NCBI RefSeq assembly: GCF_001414055.1 | Contig: NZ_CP013002.1 | Coordinates: 1,364,001 to 1,428,000, forward strand | Length of the DNA stretch: 64,000 bases | DNA from: Caulobacter henricii | Lineage (GTDB): Bacteria > Pseudomonadota > Alphaproteobacteria > Caulobacterales > Caulobacteraceae | Reading direction: 5' to 3' | Shown: positions 11,685-21,500 of the stretch, piece by piece | How positions within the stretch are numbered: position 1 is the stretch's first letter | Layout of the letters: every line of letters begins with the position of its first letter | The notes under the pieces: model-generated | The model's database searches: none | Told to the model about the DNA's origin: nothing | Seen by the model: the letters and a program-made list of their open reading frames with translations, nothing else | Made by a program: the position numbers and the translations under genes

Positions 11685-11708
11685 CTAGGATCTCCGTTCA
11701 GATCCTAG
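11685..11708 (+). terminator. hairpin between hfsC and the hydroxylase gene
   Basis: Perfect 9-bp arms CTAGGATCT and AGATCCTAG are separated by six bases. It lies 38 bases after the hfsC stop and 28 bases before the next start. It may end the hfsABC transcript or act on the leader of the next gene. Confidence 0.5.
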
Positions 11709-11735
11709 ACGTCGAAATGGGCGGAGCCCTGATCA

Positions 11736-12842
11736 GTGCAGACCACAGCCATTCAGGCCGGGCCGAATGACGGTTCCAGCGAAGACCAATCCAGCACGGG
11801 GAACAAGCCCTCGGGGTCTGGGCCGGCGCGCTTGGCGATCATTCTCGGCTTTCTGGTCTATGTTGCCCTGGTGGGCCTGGCATGGTGGAGCGTCCTGCAG
11901 GTCGTACCGGGCCAGGTGTCTCTGACCCTGCTGGGCCGGACGCTGCAGACGGATTCGGCGCATGAGCACATCAACAATGCCGCCCTGATCTTCCTGCTCC
12001 TGCCTTCGGCACTCTGGATCGAGGCGGTTACCGTTGGATGGTCGAAGAGTTCGGCCCGCCAGCTGCTCTTTTGCCCCACCGCCTCACTGAAGTCTGATCT
12101 GGCCTGCTTTGTCCTGGGCCAGGCCCGCATTCTCGACATTGTCGGGCGCGTTTTGATGCTGGGGGCCTCGATGGTTTCCGGCGCCTGGGTTCAGAACTGG
12201 CTGCGGACCACCACGGGCCTGGATATCGGGCCACCGCCGGTGCCATTGCCGCTCCAGGTCGTGTTCTATTTCTATGTCTACACCTTCTTCGACTACTGGA
12301 CCCACCGGCTGGACCACACCCGCCGCTTCTGGCCTCTGCACCGCTATCACCATTCAGCGAGCGACTTTGGCGTGATCACCGCCGGTCGTCAGCACCCGGC
12401 GGCCTTTACAGGTGTCTTTGTGGTCAATCTGCCGATGGCTGTTCTCGGTGCGCCGGCGGATGTGATGATCTACGTCAATGTCCTTGTGGTGGGCATTGGC
12501 TTCCTGATCCATTCGAGGATTGACGCGAACTGGGGATGGGTCGGTCGCTATCTGATCCAGTCGCCCAATCATCACCGCCTGCACCACAAGCTGGATATGA
12601 GCCATCCTACGGGGCACTTCGCGATCGCTCCGATCTGGGACTGGATGTTCGGCACCTGGTACGGCGACGCGGATGCGTCAATCGCCATTGGCGTCGACAC
12701 ACCCTACCGGCATGGATTGTTCGTCCTGCGCGACATGCTGCGTGACTATCTGCACTTCTGGATCGGTCTGTTCGGGGGGCGCAATGATGGGCCGGATTCG
12801 GACCTGTCTCTGCTACCGAAGCCCCGTGCCGCGAAGCTCTAG
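11736..12842 (+). CDS. membrane fatty-acid hydroxylase / sterol-desaturase-like protein
   Basis: A 368-residue integral membrane di-iron oxygenase-type protein. The histidine clusters expected for the FA-hydroxylase superfamily are all present: HRLDH (190-194), HRYHH (202-206), LIHS (259) and NHHRLHHK (279-284). Four or more membrane segments surround them. The start is a GTG with GGAG upstream; residues 1-30 are a disordered Ser/Gly-rich tail. The substrate is unknown (fatty acid, hopanoid, carotenoid or lipid-linked sugar). It sits inside the holdfast locus in hfsC orientation, and its stop codon overlaps that of hfsH tail-to-tail. Confidence 0.85.
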   Translation: MQTTAIQAGPNDGSSEDQSSTGNKPSGSGPARLAIILGFLVYVALVGLAWWSVLQVVPGQVSLTLLGRTLQTDSAHEHINNAALIFLLLPSALWIEAVTVGWSKSSARQLLFCPTASLKSDLACFVLGQARILDIVGRVLMLGASMVSGAWVQNWLRTTTGLDIGPPPVPLPLQVVFYFYVYTFFDYWTHRLDHTRRFWPLHRYHHSASDFGVITAGRQHPAAFTGVFVVNLPMAVLGAPADVMIYVNVLVVGIGFLIHSRIDANWGWVGRYLIQSPNHHRLHHKLDMSHPTGHFAIAPIWDWMFGTWYGDADASIAIGVDTPYRHGLFVLRDMLRDYLHFWIGLFGGRNDGPDSDLSLLPKPRAAKL

Positions 12843-13615
12843 AGGCCGATCCGGCGGGCCCCTTCGGCGACGGTAACGACGTCGAAGCCGGCATGAATTG
12901 CGCCATCGACCAGTCGCTCAAGCGCTTGGGTCGAACAGCCCCATTGGGACGGCGTGTCAGAGACGTCGTGGGTATAGAGGATCAGCCAGGCCTTGCGCGC
13001 ATGGGCACGGTCCAGCCAGTTCAGGGCGACAGATTCTCCGTCCTCGCCCTCAATCCCCACGGCGGGGGCCTGGTTCAGGTCTGCGCCATTGGCGATCAGA
13101 CCGTGATGCAGGGCTCTGACGGTCTTGAACCGCGCCGCCAAGAGCTGTTTGGCAGGCGCGCCGACGTCTCCATAGGGATAGGCGAAGCTGACGGGAGCAG
13201 CGACACCCCAAGACCTTAGCGCCGCAGCGTTCTGGTCCAGGTCGGCTTGTGTCGCCTCTTGTGTCGATTGACCACAATCGAGGTGGGAGTAGGTGTGGCA
13301 CCCGATCTCGTGACCGGCCTCATGCAGGCGCGCTGCGTCCTCGCCCGTGGCGAACCGACCCATGGGGCCTTCGCGTCCCGTCAGGCCGGCTGCGAAATAA
13401 TAGGTGCCGCGCAGGCCCCGCGCCTCCAGGACGGCTGCGCCAGCGACGCAGGCCGTGGCCGGGGCATCGTCAAAACTGAAAGAGACCATGGGTCGCTCCA
13501 GCTTGACCCGCGCCGGGCGGCGATAGGCCAGTCGGATGAGCCGGCGACGCAACTTCCCCTTCAGGGTGCGGTCGGGCTCATAGGCGTCGACCTTGTCATG
13601 GCTGGTCTGCATCAT
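12839..13615 (-). CDS. hfsH: holdfast polysaccharide deacetylase
   Basis: HfsH, 258 residues, is a NodB-type carbohydrate esterase (CE4) that deacetylates N-acetylglucosamine in holdfast, a modification needed for cohesion and surface anchoring. Catalytic and metal residues are visible: Asp49-Asp50 in VSFSFDDAP, His107 and His111 in CHTYSHLDC, then the YPYGD motif, and His in LILYTHDVSD. No signal peptide is seen, consistent with action in the cytoplasm. It overlaps hfsG (ATGA) and converges on the hydroxylase gene, sharing the CTAG stop bases. Confidence 0.92.
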   Translation of the reverse strand: MMQTSHDKVDAYEPDRTLKGKLRRRLIRLAYRRPARVKLERPMVSFSFDDAPATACVAGAAVLEARGLRGTYYFAAGLTGREGPMGRFATGEDAARLHEAGHEIGCHTYSHLDCGQSTQEATQADLDQNAAALRSWGVAAPVSFAYPYGDVGAPAKQLLAARFKTVRALHHGLIANGADLNQAPAVGIEGEDGESVALNWLDRAHARKAWLILYTHDVSDTPSQWGCSTQALERLVDGAIHAGFDVVTVAEGARRIGL

Positions 13616-14544
13616 ACGGCTTCACAATAGAGCGCGGCGCGATAGAGCCGCATGGCCAAGGCTCGCAGGGCGGTCGGAGCGGCCTCGTTGAGAGCAAATG
13701 CCTTCAACAGGGGCCGCCAGGCCGTCCTGAGCGGGATGTGTTTCAGGGCGCGCGCCACCTTGTAGCTGGGATAGGTGCTGACGATCTCGCGGTGGGCGCT
13801 GACGACGCGGGCAAAGTTCGATGCCGACTGCTCATACTTGGCCGCTATGACCGGCGCAGTATCGAGGCCCAGATGCGTGGCTGAATTGTCGATGTGCAGA
13901 ATGGGATGGCTGCGTCCGACCCGCATGGCCCACTCGACGTCCTCCCAGCCCCAACCGCTGAAACCCTCATCGAAGGCGACCGCTTCAAAGACGTCGCGGC
14001 GGACCAGCAGATTGGAGGTAAAGACGTGCTTTTCCGGGGCCTTGGCCCGCTCCGGTGCAGGCGTGCAGTCTCCCCGCAACGCCATGGCCCGATGAAGGGC
14101 GTGCTCGGGGCGAAGGGGGGTCTGGTTGAGGGTAAAGCCGCCAAAGGCGATCGGCGTGTTCTCCCGTTCGGCCAAGGCCGCCCAACGGGCCAGGAAATCA
14201 GCGGGATCGGGCAGCATGTCGCTGTCGAGAAACAGGAAGTGGTTCGCGCGCGCATGCCTGGCCAGCAGGTTGCGCCCCTTGGAGCGGCCCTGGTTGGCCG
14301 TCAGTCGAACCAGGCGAGCGGGCAGCCGCATCCGCTCGATCCGGCCGGCGATGCGGCTGGCCAGGGCATCGTCTCCGCTTCCGTCGTCCAGAACGATGAC
14401 CTCAGCACAAACAGCCGGATCATCGAGCGCTGCAAGCAGGGCTGACGGGTCATCGCGAAACATCGGGATCAACACGGAGAGGCGTGGCTTGGCCGTCGTC
14501 CAGGCTGCATTGTCCACGATGAACTCTTTGACCGGAGAGGTCAT
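13612..14544 (-). CDS. hfsG: holdfast glycosyltransferase (GT2)
   Basis: HfsG, 310 residues from the ATG that overlaps the hfsF stop. It is a GT-A fold glycosyltransferase that adds sugars (thought to be GlcNAc) to the lipid-linked holdfast repeat. Visible motifs are LSVLIPMFRDDPSALL, VIVLDDGSGDDALA, the DxD motif in FLFLDSDMLPDPADF, and GWGWEDVEWAMRVG in the galactosyltransferase-type C-terminal domain. The reading frame extends 95 codons further upstream, but that part is antisense-like and overlaps hfsF, so it is rejected as start. Confidence 0.9.
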   Translation of the reverse strand: MTSPVKEFIVDNAAWTTAKPRLSVLIPMFRDDPSALLAALDDPAVCAEVIVLDDGSGDDALASRIAGRIERMRLPARLVRLTANQGRSKGRNLLARHARANHFLFLDSDMLPDPADFLARWAALAERENTPIAFGGFTLNQTPLRPEHALHRAMALRGDCTPAPERAKAPEKHVFTSNLLVRRDVFEAVAFDEGFSGWGWEDVEWAMRVGRSHPILHIDNSATHLGLDTAPVIAAKYEQSASNFARVVSAHREIVSTYPSYKVARALKHIPLRTAWRPLLKAFALNEAAPTALRALAMRLYRAALYCEAV

Positions 14545-15983
14545 GCAGGACGGGCCTTTCGTCGAATGAGACCAGAGATCTTGCCGCGAAGACCGTCGAC
14601 ATCGAGTCCCAGCATGATGCCGCCATAGACGACCGCACCCACGCCCGCCTTCAGGATCAGTTCCTGAAGGCCGCCGGGAGAGGGCATGGCCATGACAGAG
14701 ACCGCCATGACTACACAGCCTAGGCCCGACTTGCCCAGCGTGCGCCAGGGAATTGGCAGGGGCTGAGCGCCTTGGCCAAGGGTCCAGGCCGCCAGCGCGC
14801 CGATCCCATAGCTCGCCGTTGTGGCCCAAAGGGCACCGTTCAGGCCGAACCTGGGGATCAGGACCAGGTTCAGCACCAGATTGGCAAGGGCTGGGACCGC
14901 CATGGCGACGATCAGAATCGGTGTGCGTCGACCCAGGGTGAAGGCCTGGAGCAGATAGTAGGTGGTGACACCCGCCAGCCAGCCGCTGGCGGCGATCCAG
15001 GGAACGACCTGAATCGCGCCGGCGCGGAGCGACTCGCCGACCATCAGTTCGACCAGCGGCTCGGCGACCAGGGCGAGACCCACAGCGGCGGGCAGGGTCA
15101 GCAGGACCATGAAGGAGGCCTGCTCGCGGGCAGCGTCCTTCAAGGCTGCAGCACCGCCACGCTCCAGTGCGGATACAAGGGCGGGGCCGCCCGCCATGCC
15201 CAGCCAGATGAAGACGACGTCCAGGGTCCGGCTGCCCAGTGAATAGCCGGCATGGTAGACCCCGACCGCTGCTTCACCCAGATAAGCCGCCAGAAGGAAA
15301 CGGTCTGTGGTCGCAAGCACCAGGGCCAGGATCAGCGACAGCGCGACCGGCACGCCATAGGTCGCATAGTCACGGGCCAGGGCCCGATCGAAGTGCCCCC
15401 CTCTCATCCGACCCAGGTCGGTGGGAAGCACGAATATGAGGCAGAGCAGCGAAATCGCCCCCATGCCCATCAGGGGTGCCGCGCCGCCCAGGCCGACAAG
15501 GGCAAGGATCAGGCCCAGGAGGAAGCCGCCGACGGTCTGGACGATGTCGAGCAGCGCCGCGCTTGAGACTTCGCCCGCAGCCCGACGGCGTTCCTGGGAC
15601 AGCTTGGTCAGGCTTTTGATACTGGCGGAGGCGAAGGCCGCAGCCAAAGCGACCTTCATCGGGGCGGCGAGCGGCAGCAGGAACAGGACGACGCCCGCTA
15701 TCACGGGGATCACCAGGGCGCAGCCAAACCACAGGCGATAGAGCGTTGCGAAGTGGTCCGGCAGTCGACCATCTTCGCTGCGAGCCGCGAAGAAGCGCGC
15801 CATGGCCGCTTCAGACCAGGTCAGAAGGAGGGTCTGGGTCAGGCTCAAGGCCGAGAAGGCCAGGGCGTAGCCGCCGTACTCCTCAGGCGAGAGAACCCTC
15901 GTGAACAGGACGATGGTCAGCAGGCCAACCACGCCCTGTGCGATGTTGACCGGCAGATAGCCGAGGATGCCACGCCAGAACAT
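14541..15983 (-). CDS. hfsF: holdfast polysaccharide flippase (Wzx/MOP family)
   Basis: HfsF, 480 residues, is a polytopic MOP-superfamily flippase (12-14 hydrophobic segments) that moves lipid-linked holdfast units across the inner membrane. The N-terminus GYLPVNIAQGVVGLLTIVLFTRVLSPEEYGGYAL is typical of polysaccharide-synthesis Wzx proteins. It overlaps hfsG by four bases and starts eight bases after the hfsE stop, giving one hfsEFGH transcription unit. Confidence 0.92.
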   Translation of the reverse strand: MFWRGILGYLPVNIAQGVVGLLTIVLFTRVLSPEEYGGYALAFSALSLTQTLLLTWSEAAMARFFAARSEDGRLPDHFATLYRLWFGCALVIPVIAGVVLFLLPLAAPMKVALAAAFASASIKSLTKLSQERRRAAGEVSSAALLDIVQTVGGFLLGLILALVGLGGAAPLMGMGAISLLCLIFVLPTDLGRMRGGHFDRALARDYATYGVPVALSLILALVLATTDRFLLAAYLGEAAVGVYHAGYSLGSRTLDVVFIWLGMAGGPALVSALERGGAAALKDAAREQASFMVLLTLPAAVGLALVAEPLVELMVGESLRAGAIQVVPWIAASGWLAGVTTYYLLQAFTLGRRTPILIVAMAVPALANLVLNLVLIPRFGLNGALWATTASYGIGALAAWTLGQGAQPLPIPWRTLGKSGLGCVVMAVSVMAMPSPGGLQELILKAGVGAVVYGGIMLGLDVDGLRGKISGLIRRKARPA

Positions 15984-15991
15984 CGTAGACC

Positions 15992-17563
15992 TCAGCGCAC
16001 TGTCGCCCGGTCCCCCAGCAGGCAGGGGATGGTCATGATGATGATGTAGAGGTCGAGCCAGAAGGATTGCCGTTCGATATAGTCCACGTCCAGGGCAACC
16101 CGTTCGCGGACGAGTTCTGGTGTATCAACCGGTCCACGCGAGCCGTTGATGGCGGCCCAGCCTGTGACGCCCGGCTTCATGCGATGCCTGTGGGCGTATT
16201 GCTCCACCAGTTTTGCCGACTCCACGTCGCCGGTCTTCATGCCGACTGCGTGGGGTCGCGGACCGACGATCGACATCTCGCCCGCCAGGACGTTGAACAA
16301 CTGGGGAAGCTCATCGAGGCTTGTCTTGCGGATGAACCGCCCAACCTTGGTCACGCGATCATCATTGGCGCTGATCTGGCGGACAGCCCGGGCGTCAGCC
16401 ATGTCGTGGCGCATGGAGCGGAACTTCCAGACGAGGATCTCCTCGTTGTTGAAGCCATGCCGACGTTGACGGAAAAAGACCGGGCCAGGACTGTCCAGGC
16501 GGACGGCGATGGCCACGATCGCCATGATCGGCGCGGCGACGATCAGGCCACCGATTCCGACAACCAGATCCTGCAGGCGTTTGAGTATGGCTTTTCGCGT
16601 GCTGCCGAGGTTGCCGGATAGGTCTGTCAGGGCGGCATCGGCAATGCGGGACACCGCGGCATCGCTGGCCTGATCGCGGCCGACGTCGACGAACAGACTG
16701 ATCGGATTGGGCAGGACTTCCAGCTTTTCTACCAGCTGCCGGACCCGGCTCTGAGCGGCCGGTGTGACCGTGATCACGATGCGGTCGACATAAGGCATGA
16801 CACGGTGGTCGATCAGGGCTGAGGTGTCGCCCAGCACGGGTACGCCCAAAAGGTTTTCCGGCGCGCGGTCCAGCCGGTCATCGAAGATCCCCAGCACATT
16901 GACCTCGCCGGTTCGCAATGCGGCTTCAATCAGATGCTGAGCATTGGCGGTAGCGCCGACCACAACGATATTGGGCGTCAGACGTCCATGCCGGCGCCCG
17001 CGGCCGATGATGATCCACCAGCCGGTGTGCAGGACCAGAACCAGGGGAGCCAGGCCCATAAAGGCGACGACCGGAAAGACCGTGGGGGCGTTCCAGGCGG
17101 GCAGGGCGGTGTTTACCGCCAGGACTGTGGTTGCCCCTGCGCCAAAGGCGGCCGCGACTCGCAGGGCGTGTCGGGGCAGGGGCTCGCGCCGCGCGAAAAC
17201 ATAGGCGTCCAGAGCCCGAAGCGAGAGGAGCAGCACGAGCAGGCCCCCACCCAGGGACAGGATGGCGTGTCCGGGAATTAGAGGGTCCCCGGGGCGCTGC
17301 GACATTATTGCGAACATCGCCGCGCAGTATCCGGCTGCGATAAGCGCATCGACGGCCCGGAACGCCCGAGCCAGGGCGCGCGCTTCGAATCGAGCCCGCG
17401 CCGGAACCAGATGCTCGGGACGGAAAGGGCCTCTGCGCGCGCTGGATGGTGAATGTCGCGAAGTCCGGCTGCGGGGGGGCGTTGGGACCACGTCCACCTT
17501 CGGCGCACCGTCGGATGCGGCGTCGCTCGGGACCGGGAGATCGCGGGAAATGACGTGCGGCAT
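15992..17563 (-). CDS. hfsE: holdfast initiating sugar-phosphate transferase
   Basis: HfsE, 523 residues, is a polyprenyl-phosphate hexose-1-phosphate transferase (WbaP/PssY class) that starts holdfast unit synthesis. It has a disordered N-terminus (1-75), four membrane segments (about 75-210), a Rossmann-like CoA_binding-type domain (VVVGATANAQHLIEAALRTG) and a membrane segment LVVGIGGLIVAAPIMAIVAI. The catalytic domain follows: VWKFRSMRHDMAD, RKTSLDELPQLFNVLAGEMS and VGPRPHA with the conserved Asp-Glu pair. It is first in the hfsEFGH operon. TTAAC at 17623-17627 lies about 60 bases upstream. Confidence 0.92.
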   Translation of the reverse strand: MPHVISRDLPVPSDAASDGAPKVDVVPTPPRSRTSRHSPSSARRGPFRPEHLVPARARFEARALARAFRAVDALIAAGYCAAMFAIMSQRPGDPLIPGHAILSLGGGLLVLLLSLRALDAYVFARREPLPRHALRVAAAFGAGATTVLAVNTALPAWNAPTVFPVVAFMGLAPLVLVLHTGWWIIIGRGRRHGRLTPNIVVVGATANAQHLIEAALRTGEVNVLGIFDDRLDRAPENLLGVPVLGDTSALIDHRVMPYVDRIVITVTPAAQSRVRQLVEKLEVLPNPISLFVDVGRDQASDAAVSRIADAALTDLSGNLGSTRKAILKRLQDLVVGIGGLIVAAPIMAIVAIAVRLDSPGPVFFRQRRHGFNNEEILVWKFRSMRHDMADARAVRQISANDDRVTKVGRFIRKTSLDELPQLFNVLAGEMSIVGPRPHAVGMKTGDVESAKLVEQYAHRHRMKPGVTGWAAINGSRGPVDTPELVRERVALDVDYIERQSFWLDLYIIIMTIPCLLGDRATVR

Positions 17564-17693
17564 GGGCTCTGGACCGATAAACTAGCAACCAATCTAGCTT
17601 CGCGGTCTGAGCTTGACGTTAACGCACCGATTTCCTTCCACGCATGATTGTCATGGGCCCACGAACAGGCTATCCAGCCGCTCCCTCTCAGGA

Positions 17694-17784
17694 GGAGACG
17701 TGGCCGAGAGGCTGAAGGCACCGCTTTGCTAAAGCGGCATACCCCAAAAGGGTATCGAGGGTTCGAATCCCTCCGTCTCCGCCA
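17694..17784 (+). tRNA. tRNA-Ser(GCU)
   Basis: A 91-nt class II tRNA with encoded CCA. Acceptor stem GGAGACG pairs with CGTCTCC. The anticodon stem CCGCT/AGCGG encloses the loop TTGCTAA with anticodon GCT at 17728-17730. The long variable arm is TACCC...GGGTA, and the T loop is GTTCGAATC. The last bases (17771-17784) form the left attachment site of an integrative element and are restored intact by it. Confidence 0.97.
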
Positions 17785-17786
17785 CC
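17771..17786 (+). repeat. attachment repeat, left (attL) inside tRNA-Ser
   Basis: CTCCGTCTCCGCCACC covers the tRNA T-stem/acceptor end, discriminator, CCA and two following bases. It is identical to 30557-30572. Confidence 0.88.
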
Positions 17787-18508
17787 CCCTGTTCTAAACC
17801 GTTGAAGTGAAGCGACTTTTTCTGCGGCTTCGCTTTCGGTACCTACTTTCGTCCCTACTGGGCGCGGCGATAGCGCCGGATTAATCGGGATGATTTGGGA
17901 GGCTTGCCCTCGCGTGCGCGCGTGATGTGGGAAGAAATCCGGCTGTGAGCCACGGCTGCGGGCCTCAGCCTTGATTGGCTCGGCGGCGAGGTCTGACGCG
18001 ACGTCGATCAGAGATCCAGCTGCCAGCCATAGCAGACCCCTCGGTAAAGCTCCGATATGGGGACCCTCCGCGCCGGTGGTGAAGGCTGCCAAGAAAAGCC
18101 ATCCGCGTAACTCACGGTGCGCCCAAACGCGCTGCGCTTAGCGGTCGCCGCCTCCTGTCTACTGACCCTCTAGGCTGTGACGCTCTCTTCGGCGTCGCAG
18201 CCTCGGCCGGCGATTCCTTCAGCGAGCGCTGCCTTCGCCGCTGAAACCAACGCCTCGCCCTCAGTCGACAACCGTACAAGCTCGCTGTCAGGCAGATGCC
18301 GTTAGTGATCAGCAAGCCGCTCTTGCTAGGTCATGATGTCCCCATCAGTCGACAAAGCCATGCCAACTGGTGCTGAGACCTACAAGTTCTTGTGCATGGC
18401 CAGCTGGCAGAGATTCAAACTGGTGACCAAAATGCCGGAAACCGGTCGGGCTACGCTCCGAGAACAGCGCCAGAGCAAGAACGCTCCTTTACGGAAAACT
18501 CCTCCCGA
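17787..18508. other. gene-free left end of the element
   Basis: These 722 bases lie between the tRNA and the end of the giant repeat gene. Apart from the sub-terminal repeat at 17842-17858 I see no supported gene; the ORF running antisense through the tRNA is a known type of spurious call. Confidence 0.5.
17842..17858 (+). repeat. 17-bp sub-terminal repeat, left copy
   Basis: CCTACTTTCGTCCCTAC matches 30420-30436 (CCTACTTTGGTCCCTAT) at 15 of 17 bases in the same orientation. One copy lies 55 bases inside the left attachment site and the other about 120 bases inside the right one. Such sub-terminal repeats usually bind integrase arms or excisionase. Confidence 0.5.
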
Positions 18509-21500
18509 CTAGACCCCGAAGATCCAACCTTCGCCCGCTGTTGGGTTCTGAAAGCTCAGGAGAACCAGGCTGTCGCCATTATCAAAGGTGAGCACCGTAT
18601 CATTACCCACTAGCGCCACTGAGTAAGCCGCCCCTGGGTCCAGAAGTATGCGATCGCCTTCAGCAGGGTTGAAGTCGGTGACAATGTCTCGTCCCGCTCC
18701 CCTGGAGAAGTAGAACTGGTCTGCCCCAGCACCGCCCGACAGGGTGTCGTTTCCTAGATCGCCGGAGACGAAGTCGTTGCCGCCGCCGCCAAACACCTGA
18801 TCGTCTCCTTGACCGCCCCGGACGGTATCGTTGCCCAGATCGCCAAAGACGAGATCGTTGCCCGCGTTGCCATGAACCAGATCGTTGCCCTGGCCCCCGT
18901 GCACGCTGTCATCGCCGAGATCGCCGAAAACCAGGTCATCGCCAAAGTTGCCTTGAGCCAGATCGTTGCCCTGGCCCCCGCGCACCAGGTCATCGCCGGT
19001 ATCGCCGAAGATCCGATCATCGCCCGCGTTGCCTTGAACCAGATCGTTGCCCGTTCCGCCCGAAACGGTGTCCGCACCCGCTCCGCCTGACAGTGTATCG
19101 GCCCCGGCATCACCCTGAATCAAATCAGTCGAGGGGCCTCCGGTCACCTGATCGTCGCCGTCGCCGGCAGAGACGCTTCCTCCGCTATCCGAGATACTGA
19201 TCACATCATTGCCGCCTGTCGGCTGAGGCTCGGCCGATGGTGGAGGAGGAGGAGGAGGAGGAGGAGGAGGAGGAGGCGGCGGCGGCGGAGGCGGCGGAGG
19301 CGGAGGCGGAGGCGCGGCAACCGTGTCGATGGCATAGTTGCCGGAGTTGGTGGTGCCGGTTCCGGCGTTACCCGCCGCGTCAGCGACCCCGGTGTTGTTC
19401 AGCGTGATGAGGTTCGTCGCGTCGGTGATCGCGGCGGTGGGGGTGAGGGTTGCCGTCCAGGTGATGCCGCCATCGGAGGACGCCACGTTGGTGAGCGTGC
19501 CGTTGTCTATGGTCAGGTCGGCGTTGGTGAACCCGGTCACAGCCTCGGAGAAGGTGATGGTCACGCCCGAGGTCTCGCCGACGGTCAGCGAGGTGTCTGC
19601 CACGGCGATGGTGGCGGTCGGGCGGGTCGTGTCGATGGCGTAGTTGCCGGAGGTGGTGGTGCCGGTTCCGGCGTTACCCGCCGCGTCAGCGACCCCGGTG
19701 TTGTTCAGCGTGATGAGGTTCGTCGCGTCGGTGATCGCGGCGGTGGGGGTCAGGGTTGCCGTCCAGGTGATGCCACCATCGGAGGACGCCACGTTGGTGA
19801 GCGTGCCGTTGTCTATGGTCAGGTCAGCGTTGGTAAACCCGGTCACAGCCTCGGAGAAGGTGATGGTCACGCCCGAGGTCTCGCCGACGCTCAGCGCGGT
19901 GTCCGCCACGGCGATGGTGGCGGTCGGGCGGGTCGTGTCGATGGCATAGTTGCCGGAGTTGGTGGTGCCGGTTCCGGTGTTGCCCGCCGCGTCAGCGACC
20001 CCGGTGTTGTTCAGCGTGATGAGGTTCGTCGCGTCGGTGATCGCGGCGGTGGGGGTCAGGGTTGCCGTCCAGGTGATGCCACCATCGGAGGACGCCACGT
20101 TGGTGAGCGTGCCGTTGTCTATGGTCAGGTCAGCGTTGGTAAACCCGGTCACAGCCTCGGAGAAGGTGATGGTCACGCCCGAGGTCTCGCCGACGCTCAG
20201 CGCGGTGTCCGCCACGGCGATGGTGGCGGTCGGGCGGGTCGTGTCGATGGCGTAGTTGCCGGAGGTGGTGGTGCCGGTTCCGGCGTTACCCGCCGCGTCA
20301 GCGACCCCGGTGTTGTTCAGCGTGATGAGGTTCGTCGCGTCGGTGATCGCGGCGGTGGGGGTCAGGGTTGCCGTCCAGGTGATGCCACCATCGGAGGACG
20401 CCACGTTGGTGAGCGTGCCGTTGTCTATGGTCAGGTCAGCGTTGGTAAACCCGGTCACAGCCTCGGAGAAGGTGATGGTCACGCCCGAGGTCTCGCCGAC
20501 GGTCAGCGCGGTATCCGCCACGGCGATGGTGGCGGTCGGTCGGGTGGTGTCGATGGCGTAGTTGCCGGAGTTGGTGGTGCCGGTTCCGGTGTTGCCCGCC
20601 GCGTCAGCGACCCCGGTGTTGTTCAGCGTGATGAGGTTCGTCGCGTCGGTGATCGCGGCGGTGGGGGTCAGGGTTGCCGTCCAGGTGATGCCACCATCGG
20701 AGGACGCCACGTTGGTGAGCGTGCCGTTGTCTATGGTCAGGTCAGCGTTGGTAAACCCGGTCACAGCCTCGGAGAAGGTGATGGTCACGCCCGAGGTCTC
20801 GCCGACGCTCAGCGCGGTGTCCGCCACGGCGATGGTGGCGGTCGGGCGGGTCGTGTCGATGGCATAGTTGCCGGAGTTGGTGGTGCCGGTTCCGGTGTTG
20901 CCCACCGCGTCAGCGACCCCGGTGTTGTTCAGCGTGATGAGGTTCGTCGCGTCGGTGATCGCGGCGGTGGGGGTCAGGGTTGCCGTCCAGGTGATGCCAC
21001 CATCGGAGGACGCCACGTTGGTGAGCGTGCCGTTGTCTATGGTCAGGTCAGCGTTGGTAAACCCGGTCACAGCCTCGGAGAAGGTGATGGTCACGCCCGA
21101 GGTCTCGCCGACGGTCAGCGCGGTATCCGCCACGGCGATGGTGGCGGTCGGTCGGGTGGTGTCGATGGCGTAGTTGCCGGAGGTGGTCGTGCCGGTTCCG
21201 GCGTTACCCGCCGCGTCCGCGACCCCGGTGTTGTTCAGCGTGATGAGGTTCGTCGCGTCGGTGATCGCGGCGGTGGGGGTCAGGGTTGCCGTCCAGGTGA
21301 TACCGCCATCGGAGGAGGCCACGTTGGTGAGTGTGCCGTTGTCTATGGTCAGGTCAGCGTTGGTGAACCCGGTCACAGCCTCGGAGAAGGTGATGGTCAC
21401 GCCCGAGGTCTCGCCGACGCTCAGCGCGGTATCCGCCACGGCGATGGTGGCGGTCGGCCGGGTGGTGTCGATGGCGTAGTTGCCGGAGGTGGTCGTGCCG

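Noticed and set aside
17688..18092. Minus-strand ORF of 134 residues across tRNA-Ser
   Set aside because: It is the antisense of the tRNA (GDGGIRTLDT-type translation), a well-known false gene; the tRNA structure is complete on the plus strand.
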